A DNA stretch of 64,000 nucleotides, from contig NZ_BSSQ01000018.1 in NCBI RefSeq assembly GCF_030161375.1, forward strand, positions 62,001 to 126,000. Reading direction: 5' to 3'. The notes below the pieces were generated by a model that saw only the letters and a list, made by a program, of their open reading frames with translations, was not told the DNA's origin and did not search any database. Positions 1 to 7,822 of this stretch are shown here, piece by piece. Position 1 is the stretch's first letter. Every line of letters begins with the position of its first letter. This stretch comes from Paenibacillus glycanilyticus (lineage in GTDB: Bacteria; Bacillota; Bacilli; Paenibacillales; Paenibacillaceae). The position numbers and the translations under genes are program-made.

Positions 1-285
1 GACAATGGCAAGCATCTCTTCGTTGCCGCGTTCCTCGAGTTCTTTCTCGAGCTCGTAAGATTTGTCGAAATGGTCTTCGATCGCCCGTTTATGCCGTCCG
101 CTGACGATCACGATGCTGTCGATCCCGGACTGTACCGCCTCTTCGACGATATATTGAATAGCCGGCTTATCGATAATCGGCAGCATTTCCTTTGGCTGAG
201 CTTTGGTTGCGGGAAGGAAACGCGTACCTAGTCCCCCCGCGGGAATAATCGCTTTGCGTACCTGTTGTCTGGACTGATTTAACAT
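1..285 (-). CDS. galU: UTP--glucose-1-phosphate uridylyltransferase, partial (5' part only)
   Basis: This enzyme makes UDP-glucose from UTP and glucose-1-phosphate for wall glycopolymers, glycolipids and capsule. Only the first 95 codons lie inside the window; the 3' end is beyond position 1. The N-terminus carries the nucleotidyltransferase signature GGLGTRFLPATK followed by KEMLPIIDKPAIQYIVEEA, as in GalU and its paralogues. The ATG at 285 follows AAAGGGTGA. It starts 5 bases after the stop of the upstream histidine kinase gene, so co-transcription with the two-component system is likely. A GtaB-like paralogue is equally possible from the N-terminus alone. Confidence 0.9.
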   Translation of the reverse strand, partial: MLNQSRQQVRKAIIPAGGLGTRFLPATKAQPKEMLPIIDKPAIQYIVEEAVQSGIDSIVIVSGRHKRAIEDHFDKSYELEKELEERGNEEMLAIV

Positions 286-290
286 GGCCG

Positions 291-1682
291 TCACCCTTTC
301 GAATGGTCAGGTTCAGGATTCAGCGGCAGACGGACGACAAATACCGCCCCCTGCTCCGCGTCCTCGATTTCGATCGTTCCGCTATGAATGTCGATGATTT
401 TCTTGACAATGGATAAGCCTAAGCCGCTTCCGCCTTGCGTACGGTCCCTTGAAGGATCCACCTTATAAAACCGTTCAAATACCCGCTCCCGCTCTTCCTC
501 CGGGATACCGCTGCCCGAGTCGGCGATCCGAACGATGGCGAACCCTTCCTGCTCCGACAGCTGGAAAGAGATTTTGCCTTCCTCGGGCGTGAATTTGATG
601 CTGTTGGCCAGCAAGTTGATCCATACCTGATTAAGCTGATCCTCGTCCGCTTTAATAACCGTTTCCTCCATTAATAATTCCACGGTCAGCCTTTTGGCCA
701 GCCAAGTTGGTTCGGAGGATAAAACAACGTCACGCAGCTGCCTGTCCAGCCGGTACGCTACCGGCTCATAGGGATGATGCTCGGAATCAAGCGAAGCCAG
801 CTTGAGCAGGTTTTCGCTTAAGCGGGATAACCGGCTACTCTCCTGTTTAATAATACCAACATAACGATTCCGGTCGCCTGCCGTCAAATCTTCGCTGCGG
901 AGCGCCTCGGCAAAACCGCCGATCGAAGTGAGCGGCGACTGGATTTCATGCGATACGTTCGATACAAAATCCCGGCGCATCGTCTCAAGCTGCGATAAGC
1001 TATGCGCCATCTTGTTAATGCTGTCCGCCAGCTCTCCAAGCTCGTTCTTATGCGAGGTCGGCAGCTCGACGCTGAAGTCGCCTTTTGCTATTCGGGTTGT
1101 GGCGGCCGTCATCATTTTGAGCGGCTTCACCAAGTACCGGGCAGCGAACAGAATCAAGACGCAGCCAACGACAAGCAAAGTGATCAGAATCGTAAACGTA
1201 TTCCGCTGGAAGCTGCGCACCTGACGGACATGGTCCGGCGTAATAAACACGGCCCATTCCGTGTTGCCGAATTGAGCCAAACGTCCGTATGCCGGAGGCG
1301 AAGGAGGTCCGCTCTCATGCTCCTCCGCGTACTTTACCCGTTCGGTCCGGCCGCCAAACACGTTCTCGACCGTCTTGTAAGTCAAATGATTCACAATCGC
1401 CCGGCTTGTCCGGCCGACTTGAATAACAAGACCGTTCCGGTTAACCGCAACGATGGACATCTCTTGAAGACTCGAGACCTGCTCGAGGAACATGGGGAGC
1501 GAACGCGGCGAAGAATCATTGTACAGCTTCTCAAGCCGCGTAATCATCATTTCCTCCATGCCGTTCTGCCCTTGGAGATCCCGGCGGAACAGCTGGTTAG
1601 CCGTATAATAGGCAATGCTAATACTTACTAATACGATGACCAGAAATGTCACCGCTATTCGCACGTACAAGCTGCGGATCAT
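291..1682 (-). CDS. sensor histidine kinase, HAMP/HisKA/HATPase_c (PhoR/ResE-like)
   Basis: A 463-residue membrane sensor kinase. It has an N-terminal membrane segment (about 8-27), an extracytoplasmic domain (about 30-160), a second membrane segment (about 163-182), a HAMP linker, and a phospho-acceptor His near residue 245 in SHEIQSP. The ATP-binding domain shows the N box (NLLANSIKFT), GSGIPEEERERVFERFYK and GGSGLGLSIVK. It overlaps the response regulator gene upstream by 4 bases (ATGA), so translation is coupled, and galU starts 5 bases downstream. The ligand cannot be told from sequence. Its link to galU suggests a cell-envelope role, which is inference. Confidence 0.95.
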   Translation of the reverse strand: MIRSLYVRIAVTFLVIVLVSISIAYYTANQLFRRDLQGQNGMEEMMITRLEKLYNDSSPRSLPMFLEQVSSLQEMSIVAVNRNGLVIQVGRTSRAIVNHLTYKTVENVFGGRTERVKYAEEHESGPPSPPAYGRLAQFGNTEWAVFITPDHVRQVRSFQRNTFTILITLLVVGCVLILFAARYLVKPLKMMTAATTRIAKGDFSVELPTSHKNELGELADSINKMAHSLSQLETMRRDFVSNVSHEIQSPLTSIGGFAEALRSEDLTAGDRNRYVGIIKQESSRLSRLSENLLKLASLDSEHHPYEPVAYRLDRQLRDVVLSSEPTWLAKRLTVELLMEETVIKADEDQLNQVWINLLANSIKFTPEEGKISFQLSEQEGFAIVRIADSGSGIPEEERERVFERFYKVDPSRDRTQGGSGLGLSIVKKIIDIHSGTIEIEDAEQGAVFVVRLPLNPEPDHSKG

Positions 1683-2353
1683 GCCCGCTCCTCCAGCCGG
1701 TAGCCAAGACCCCGAATCGTTACAATGCGGAAGCCAAAGTCCTCTTCCGGAAACCGTTCGCGAAGACGCTTAATATGCACGTCGACGGTACGCTCGTCCC
1801 CTTCGTAGTTCATCCCCCACAGTTGCTCGATGAGATGCTCTCTGGTGAACGTTTTCCCCGGGTAGCTTGCTAACTTGAACAAGAGCTCAAATTCCTTCGG
1901 CGGCAGCAAAATCTTCTCCCCGTTTGCTACCAGTTGGAAATCCGACCGGTTCATCGAAAGTCCGCCCAGCTCCACCACCTGCGACGAAGCGATGCGGTAA
2001 CGCTTAAGCAGCGCCTTCACCCGCACGATCAGCTCCGGCGGATCAAACGGCTTCACAACATAATCATCGGCGCCAAGCTCGAAACCTTTTACCTTATGGG
2101 CCGTTTCCCCTTTGGCCGTCAGCATCAGAAGAGGCATGTCGAACGATTCGCGCAAAGCCGAGCATAACGCCCAGCCGTCCATCTTGGGCATCATCACGTC
2201 TATAACCGCGAGATCCGGCTTCACCGCCTCCAGACGATTCAAAGCATCTTCGCCGTTTACCGCTTCAATAACTTCGTAACCTTCTCTCCGCAAAAACAAG
2301 CTAACCAGCTCGCGTATATTCGGATCGTCATCAACGACGAGTATTTTGGGCAT
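1679..2353 (-). CDS. OmpR/PhoB-type response regulator
   Basis: DNA-binding partner of the downstream kinase, 224 residues. The receiver domain begins MPKILVVDDDP, the phospho-acceptor is Asp52 in VIDVMMPKMDG, and the conserved Lys is in DDYVVKPF. A winged-helix DNA-binding domain (VDVHIKRLRERF, IRGLGYRLE) forms the C-terminus. The reading frame is open further upstream, but ATG 2353 is chosen because GGAGGTG sits at the proper distance and the receiver fold starts here. The gene is divergent from trxB. Confidence 0.95.
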   Translation of the reverse strand: MPKILVVDDDPNIRELVSLFLRREGYEVIEAVNGEDALNRLEAVKPDLAVIDVMMPKMDGWALCSALRESFDMPLLMLTAKGETAHKVKGFELGADDYVVKPFDPPELIVRVKALLKRYRIASSQVVELGGLSMNRSDFQLVANGEKILLPPKEFELLFKLASYPGKTFTREHLIEQLWGMNYEGDERTVDVHIKRLRERFPEEDFGFRIVTIRGLGYRLEERA

Positions 2354-2420
2354 TTGGGAACACCTCCTGTACACTATCTTTCTACAATAATACATCTAGA
2401 TGAAAATAAGATGAACTGTA

Positions 2421-2449
2421 TTGACAAAGTTTACAGATTGTAATAATTT
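2421..2449 (+). promoter_or_regulatory. sigma-A-like promoter of trxB
   Basis: A perfect -35 TTGACA at 2421 is followed by 17 bases and TAATTT at 2444. Transcription would start near 2457, giving a leader of about 50 bases before the trxB ATG at 2507. Confidence 0.7.
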
Positions 2450-2506
2450 TAAACTAGAAATTGCGACATAATCAAACATCATATAGATGAAGTGGAGGCA
2501 ATCACT

Positions 2507-3448
2507 ATGTACAAAACAATCATTATCGGTACCGGCCCTGCCGGATTAACAGCGGCGATCTACCTGGCGCGCGCGAATATGGAACCTCTCGTTATTGAAG
2601 GCTGGCAGCCGGGCGGTCAGCTTACGACTACGACGGAAATCGAGAACTTCCCGGGTTTCCCTGAAGGCATTCTCGGCAGCGAACTGATGTCCAACATGCG
2701 CAAGCAAGCGCAACGTTTCGGCGCATCGTTCCGCAACGGCTCGGTTAAGAGCGTTGACTTCAGCAAACGTCCTTATACGCTTGACGTAGAAGGCATCGGC
2801 GAGATTCAAGCCGAAACGGTTATTATCTCGACAGGCGCATCCGCGAAATACCTCGGCATCCCTGGCGAGCAAGAAAATATCGGCCGCGGCGTCAGCACTT
2901 GCGCGACTTGCGACGGCTTCTTCTTCCGCAACAAAAAGCTCATCATCGTGGGCGGCGGCGACTCCGCAATGGAAGAAGCGGTGTTCCTGACGCGTTTTGC
3001 ATCCGAAGTAACGGTTGTGAACCGTCGCGACGAGCTCCGCGCTTCGAAGATCATGCAGGACCGCGCGCGCGCGAACGAAAAAATCAGCTGGAACCTGAAC
3101 AAAACTCCGCTTGAGGTCGTTCCTGGCGAGATGGGCCTGAAAGGTCTGAAAGTACGCAATAATGCTACTGGCGAAGAAGAATTCGTAGAAGCGGACGGCG
3201 TGTTTATCACGATTGGCCATACGCCTAACACGAAATTCCTCGGCGGCCAAATCACTACCGACGAGCAAGGCTACATTATCGTGAAGCCGGGCACTTCGGA
3301 GACTAACATTCCTGGCGTATTTGCTTGCGGCGACGTACAAGACCGCAACTATCGCCAAGCGATCACGGCTGCGGGCAGCGGCTGTATGGCAGCTTTGGAC
3401 GCGGAGCGCTTCATTGAAGCACACGCGCACGACGTGGCACACGTGTAA
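2507..3448 (+). CDS. trxB: thioredoxin-disulfide reductase
   Basis: A cytoplasmic FAD enzyme that reduces thioredoxin with NADPH. The 313-residue length is usual for the family. It has an N-terminal FAD motif (IIIGTGPAGLTAAIYLARA), the redox-active CATC (Cys132 and Cys135), the NADPH motif GGGDSAMEEA, and the C-terminal FAD motif FACGDVQD. The frame opens at GTG 2492, but that GTG is part of the GGAGG binding site. ATG 2507 has the right spacing and begins at the conserved MYKTIIIG. It has its own promoter and terminator. Confidence 0.98.
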   Translation: MYKTIIIGTGPAGLTAAIYLARANMEPLVIEGWQPGGQLTTTTEIENFPGFPEGILGSELMSNMRKQAQRFGASFRNGSVKSVDFSKRPYTLDVEGIGEIQAETVIISTGASAKYLGIPGEQENIGRGVSTCATCDGFFFRNKKLIIVGGGDSAMEEAVFLTRFASEVTVVNRRDELRASKIMQDRARANEKISWNLNKTPLEVVPGEMGLKGLKVRNNATGEEEFVEADGVFITIGHTPNTKFLGGQITTDEQGYIIVKPGTSETNIPGVFACGDVQDRNYRQAITAAGSGCMAALDAERFIEAHAHDVAHV

Positions 3449-3463
3449 GAGTAGTATAACAAG

Positions 3464-3516
3464 TTAAAAGGCACAACCTCGCTAATTTGGATTAGCGGGT
3501 TGTGCCTTTTTTTATT
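3464..3516 (+). terminator. bidirectional intrinsic terminator between trxB and dgoD
   Basis: A long hairpin pairs AAAAGGCACAACC and CGCTAAT with ATTAGCG and GTTGTGCCTTTTTT. The T-run on the + strand ends trxB, and the A-rich left flank lets it also end the convergent sugar-acid operon on the - strand. Confidence 0.85.
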
Positions 3517-4650
3517 TTACCATTCCGCGAACGAACCGTCGTCATACGCAAGCCGCGGCGTATCCCAATCTCCTCCAAAGCTTCGCTCGATGAGCGCTTC
3601 TTCATTGATTTCGATGCCAAGTCCCGGGCCTTCGGGAATGGCGACATGGCCGCCTGCCACTTCAAACGGCTTCTGCAAGTATCCTTCGCCAAGATCCCAC
3701 TTCTCCGCCATGGACGGATGCTCCTGGATGAGGAAGTTTGGCGTACAGGCATCCAGCTGCAAGCAAGCCGCGAGCGAGATCGGGCCAAGCGGATTATGAG
3801 GCGCTATGGACGCGTAGTAGGTTTCCGCCATAGCAGCGATTTTGCGGCCTTCGAAGATGCCGCCGGCATGGCACAGGTCGGGCTGCACGATCGCCACCGC
3901 GCCTTTCTCCAGTGCCTCGCGGAAGCCCCAACGCGTGAACAAACGCTCGCCGGTTGCAATCGGAATACTCGTCGACTCCGCAACGCGCAGCAGCTGGTCC
4001 ACATTTTCCGGCAAGCATGGCTCCTCGATAAACATCGGATAATAAGGCTCCAGCGCCACAGCCAACCGGATCGCCATCGCCGGGCTGACTCGCCCGTGGA
4101 AGTCGATGGCGATATCGACTCCGCTGCCTACCGCTTCGCGGGCTGCCGCGAACTTATTCACTTGGCTCTCCACGAAAGCGAGCGAGTCAATGTTGCGAAC
4201 CGGTGCGTCTACGCCGGTCTTGATCGCGTCAAAGCCCGCCGCCACTCTCAGCTTGGCATTTGCGGCAAATTCCTCCGGCGTTGCGCCTCCGCAGTGGCAA
4301 TACATGCGGATCTTGTCGCGGACGCGTCCTCCCAGCATTTCATAAACAGGCATATTGTAGAACTTGCCTTTAATATCCCAAAGCGCTTGCTCGATGCCGC
4401 TTATCGCGCTGACGAGCACCGGTCCGCCGCGGTAGAACGTGCCTCGGTACATGATTTGCCAGTGATGCTCGATACGCAGCGGATCTTCGCCAATCAGATA
4501 GCGCTTCAGCTCTTCGATGGCTGTCGCGACGGTTAAGGCACGGCCTTCTACAATAGGTTCGCCCCACCCGACAATCCCTTCGTCGGTCTCAATCTTCAGG
4601 AACAACCAGCGAGGTTTGACATGGTAGAGCTTCATATCCGTTATTTTCAC
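3517..4650 (-). CDS. dgoD: D-galactonate dehydratase (enolase superfamily)
   Basis: A 377-residue member of the mandelate racemase/muconate lactonizing group. It closely resembles E. coli DgoD (382 residues), which dehydrates D-galactonate to 2-keto-3-deoxy-galactonate. Visible family features are WLFLKIETDEGIVGWGEP, the capping-domain YRGGPVLVSAISGIEQALWDIKGK, metal-ligand regions DFHGRVS, FIEEPCLPEN and ATGERLFTR, and the catalytic His in APHNPLGPI. The start is GTG 4650 after AAGGAG. It is last in an operon of binding protein, two permeases, SDR and this gene. The true substrate may be another aldonate, because this group is broad. Confidence 0.85.
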   Translation of the reverse strand: MKITDMKLYHVKPRWLFLKIETDEGIVGWGEPIVEGRALTVATAIEELKRYLIGEDPLRIEHHWQIMYRGTFYRGGPVLVSAISGIEQALWDIKGKFYNMPVYEMLGGRVRDKIRMYCHCGGATPEEFAANAKLRVAAGFDAIKTGVDAPVRNIDSLAFVESQVNKFAAAREAVGSGVDIAIDFHGRVSPAMAIRLAVALEPYYPMFIEEPCLPENVDQLLRVAESTSIPIATGERLFTRWGFREALEKGAVAIVQPDLCHAGGIFEGRKIAAMAETYYASIAPHNPLGPISLAACLQLDACTPNFLIQEHPSMAEKWDLGEGYLQKPFEVAGGHVAIPEGPGLGIEINEEALIERSFGGDWDTPRLAYDDGSFAEW

Positions 4651-4671
4651 GATTAGAATCTCCTTTTTTCG

Positions 4672-5442
4672 TTATTTCCCTTTATCCGCCCATACCGGGA
4701 GAAGCGCGCCGCCATCCATGTATAGCGTTGTACCCGTCATATAACCGGCGCTATCGGAAGCGAGGAACACAGCGGCTGCCCCTACCTCTTCAGGCGTGCA
4801 GAACCGCGCCATCGGTATGCGGGATGAAATATTCGCAATAGCCTTCTCCATGCGTTCGTCGCCATCCATCCTGCTGTTCCTCGTGTAACCCGGAGCAATT
4901 CCCACAACCCGAATGCCATGAGGGGCAAGATCGAGCGCCATATTTTTCGCTAACTTGTTCACGCCGGCCTTGGCTGCCGCATACACCGTCGAGTTCGACC
5001 AGCAGCCTTCCGCGTGATTCGAGCTGATATGAATAATAGCGCCGCGTATCCCCTGTTTGACCATCAGACGGGCCGCATGCTGGGAGCAGAAATACAAACC
5101 GCGCAAATCCGTATTGATAACCTCTTCGAACAGCTCAGGAGTCGTCTCCAGAAACGGCTGCATCCGCGTAATGCCGGAGTTGTTCACGAGCACGTCGAGC
5201 CGGCCGAACCGGCTCTCCACCTGCTCCATCAGCGAAGCGATCTGGTCCAGATCGGCGACATTCGCCTGAACCGCTTCCGCCTTTACGCCATAGGACAGCA
5301 GCTGCCGGACGACTTCCTCCGCCTGCTCGGCGCTTTTGTTGTAATTGACGCATACGTTGTACCCGGCTTTGGCGAATTCATGCGCAATGCCTTTGCCAAT
5401 CCCTCGGCCGGATCCCGTAACAAGCGCTACTTTACGTTCCAA
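4672..5442 (-). CDS. SDR-family NAD(P)-dependent oxidoreductase
   Basis: A 256-residue classical short-chain dehydrogenase. The N-terminal cofactor motif is TGSGRGIGKG, followed by NNSG, the catalytic Ser in HISSNH, and Tyr-x3-Lys in YAAAKAG. The C-terminal DGGALLP is typical of glucose-1-dehydrogenase and FabG-like members. TTG 5442 is the start, with GGAG seven bases before it. It lies between the permease genes and dgoD, so it probably oxidises or reduces the imported sugar or an aldonate intermediate. That role is inferred from context. Confidence 0.88.
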   Translation of the reverse strand: MERKVALVTGSGRGIGKGIAHEFAKAGYNVCVNYNKSAEQAEEVVRQLLSYGVKAEAVQANVADLDQIASLMEQVESRFGRLDVLVNNSGITRMQPFLETTPELFEEVINTDLRGLYFCSQHAARLMVKQGIRGAIIHISSNHAEGCWSNSTVYAAAKAGVNKLAKNMALDLAPHGIRVVGIAPGYTRNSRMDGDERMEKAIANISSRIPMARFCTPEEVGAAAVFLASDSAGYMTGTTLYMDGGALLPVWADKGK

Positions 5443-5451
5443 GGCAATCTC

Positions 5452-6783
5452 CTACCCTTTCAATCCCGTGAAAGAAACGCCTTTCTCAATCAGTTTCTGA
5501 CAGGACGTAATGATGAGCATAAGCGGTATCGTGGCGATAACGAGACTGGACATAATGACGTTCGACCCTAAACTTCGCCGCTGCTGGAAGTCGTTAAGCG
5601 CAACCGTGAAGGTCCAGACATTTTGCGTGCGCGCAACGACAAGCGGCCACAGAAATTCGTTCCATACCGCGATAAACGTCATGACGGCAACAACGGTGAA
5701 GATTGGCGCGGACATCGGCACAACAATGCGGTAGAAGATCTTCATCTCGCTAGCGCCGTCAATCCGGCCCGCCTGCAGAAGCTCGCTCGGCAGCTGTTCG
5801 AAAAATCCTTTGAACAAGAAAATAACGATCCCCCATGCGGTATGCGGCAATATAATCCCCCACAGGGTGTTGACCAAATGCAGCTTATCCATCGTCAAAT
5901 ACAGCGGCACGAGTATCGCAATTTCGGGAATCATAATCGTCGCTACGAAAAACAACGTCAACCAGCCGCTTGTTTTGCTGCGCAATAGATGCGCAAGCGC
6001 GTAACCTGCCGTCCCCCCGATAATGAGCTGAAGAATAATGGTTATGCCGGTAACCAGAACGCTATTCAGCAAGAAATGCGGGAAGCCGTACGATACCGTA
6101 CCCGACTTGCTGTCCACGCCGCCCGTCATTTCCCATAACACGATGTAGTTGTCGAAGAGGCGTTTCCAATCGCTAATTTCATCAATCGTTTGCACCTTGC
6201 CCTTAACCACTTTGGACTCGGACAGCCATTTCAAAGCGTTAGCCGCCTGCTGCGGCAGCTCTGGGCGAATCGTCGTTTCGCCGCTATATTTGTCGCCTTC
6301 GCCTAAAAATGTGAAAGCCGTATACTTGTTGTCGCGAATCTTCTGCAGCTTATTTTTCATCGTGGCATGGGTTGCGATCATCGTTGGGACAATCTCGGAG
6401 CGTCCTACCGTAAACTTGTAGGAAGGCATCGACGCTTTGTAGACGACTTCGCCGTCCTTCACGCCTGTTACCTTCATCGCGCCAACAGCTTCATTCTGCA
6501 TGCGTTTCCAGGTGAACCAGATCGCTTCCATCGCATCAAGCTCATAATCTTCTTTCTTCAGATCATCCGTACCGTCATAATTCAGCGTCACGTTGACGGT
6601 CTTTGGTACTTCCGGCAACCATGTTGGCGGAAACTTATAGATGGTAATGTTGTCTTTCATCGATGAGCTGACCATCCAGAACAACGGTACGATGGATGCC
6701 AGAATAAAAAAGGCAGCCACCGAATAAGAGACGATTTTGACCGATAATGAACCTTTCTCCTTAATACGTCCGCGTCCAGCCAT
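5452..6783 (-). CDS. carbohydrate ABC transporter permease, MalG-type, with large insertion
   Basis: Inner component of a CUT1-type sugar importer. At 443 residues it is about 160 longer than usual. The extra sequence lies between the first membrane segment (about 18-40, ending PLFWMVSSSMKD) and the second (about 231-253), roughly residues 60-225. It is hydrophilic and predicted outside the membrane. After it come five normal membrane segments with the EAA loop that contacts the ATPase (SELLQAGRIDGASEMKIF). The protein ends SFTGLKG as in typical MalG proteins. ATG 6783 follows AAGGAGC. No ATPase gene is in the locus, so a shared MsmX-type ATPase is likely. Confidence 0.93.
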   Translation of the reverse strand: MAGRGRIKEKGSLSVKIVSYSVAAFFILASIVPLFWMVSSSMKDNITIYKFPPTWLPEVPKTVNVTLNYDGTDDLKKEDYELDAMEAIWFTWKRMQNEAVGAMKVTGVKDGEVVYKASMPSYKFTVGRSEIVPTMIATHATMKNKLQKIRDNKYTAFTFLGEGDKYSGETTIRPELPQQAANALKWLSESKVVKGKVQTIDEISDWKRLFDNYIVLWEMTGGVDSKSGTVSYGFPHFLLNSVLVTGITIILQLIIGGTAGYALAHLLRSKTSGWLTLFFVATIMIPEIAILVPLYLTMDKLHLVNTLWGIILPHTAWGIVIFLFKGFFEQLPSELLQAGRIDGASEMKIFYRIVVPMSAPIFTVVAVMTFIAVWNEFLWPLVVARTQNVWTFTVALNDFQQRRSLGSNVIMSSLVIATIPLMLIITSCQKLIEKGVSFTGLKG

Positions 6784-6825
6784 GAGATGCTCCTTCCTGC
6801 TTGCATATTGAAGGCAACCGAACCG

Positions 6826-7734
6826 TCAATCCTTGTTCGTTAATTTGATTTGCAAATAAGTAATGAAGGCGATAATGACAAACATGACGAACGAGATCGA
6901 GCCGGCCACCCCAAAGCGGAATTCCTTGAAGGAGCTGTTGAAGACAAGCATCGACAGCGTCCGCGTGCTGCTCGCCGGGCCGCCGCCCGTCATAATGTAC
7001 ATCGGGTCGAACGTTAAGAATACGCCGCATATGAACGATATAAATTGAATGCCGATAACGAATTTGAGGCTCGGGAACACGATCGAGCGCATCCGGCGCC
7101 ATGGACCGGCACCGTCGATTTTGGCCGCTTCGATATTTTCGCTTGGAATGCCCTGCAGCGCGGAATAGTAGATGAGCATCCCCATCCCGGTCGCGAATAC
7201 GCCTGGCAGCACGATGGACCACTTGGCCATGGCCGGGTCATTCAACCAGCCATACGGGCCTAGTCCGATGAAATGAAGCAGATAGTTCAATAAACCGTAA
7301 TCCGGATTATAAAGCCACTTCCACAGCAGGTAACCGGCAACCGCCGGAACCGCGGTAGGCAGTAAATACAAGGACCTTAATGTCTTGCTCGCAAACTTAA
7401 TCTCATTGAGCAGCACCGCCTGAACGATCGGCACCCAGAACGTGAGTATGAAATAGATAAAGAAGAACGCAAACGTATTGCGAAAAGCATTCCAGAACTC
7501 GCTCGAATCGATGAGATACTTATAGTTATCCAGCCAGACGAATTTGCCCGGCGGGTTGATGACTTTGTAATCGAAAAAGCTCATATACACCGCCTGAATT
7601 AGCGGGTAGTACTTGAACAATACAAAACATAGGATTGCGGGAGTGAGGAAAGTTATCGCTGTCCACGAAATCTTAAACCGGGGTTTAACCCGTGCATGCA
7701 ACTGAGGTTTAGGGCCTTGGGTGGCTGCTTTCAA
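6826..7734 (-). CDS. carbohydrate ABC transporter permease, MalF-type
   Basis: Partner permease of a sugar importer, 302 residues with six predicted membrane segments. The first is ITFLTPAILCFVLFKYYPL. The EAA loop reads SENIEAAKIDGAGPWRRM. The start is TTG 7734 after GGAGG. It lies between the binding protein gene upstream and the MalG-type permease downstream, in the standard order. Confidence 0.94.
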   Translation of the reverse strand: MKAATQGPKPQLHARVKPRFKISWTAITFLTPAILCFVLFKYYPLIQAVYMSFFDYKVINPPGKFVWLDNYKYLIDSSEFWNAFRNTFAFFFIYFILTFWVPIVQAVLLNEIKFASKTLRSLYLLPTAVPAVAGYLLWKWLYNPDYGLLNYLLHFIGLGPYGWLNDPAMAKWSIVLPGVFATGMGMLIYYSALQGIPSENIEAAKIDGAGPWRRMRSIVFPSLKFVIGIQFISFICGVFLTFDPMYIMTGGGPASSTRTLSMLVFNSSFKEFRFGVAGSISFVMFVIIAFITYLQIKLTNKD

Positions 7735-7822
7735 CGGTTTGACGCCTCCTCTCCAAATGGCAGGCGGAGCAGCTCACGGCGTGAACATGCCCGCTTATCG
7801 GCTCCGCCTTCATTCGAGATTA

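Noticed and set aside
2546..3442. A 298-codon open frame on the - strand inside trxB
   Set aside because: It is exactly antisense to a full, motif-complete trxB, has no binding site or recognisable domain, and its composition mirrors trxB codon bias.
3502..4536. A 344-codon open frame on the + strand opposite the galactonate dehydratase gene
   Set aside because: It is an antisense shadow of a complete enolase-superfamily gene, starts inside the terminator, and has no family resemblance.
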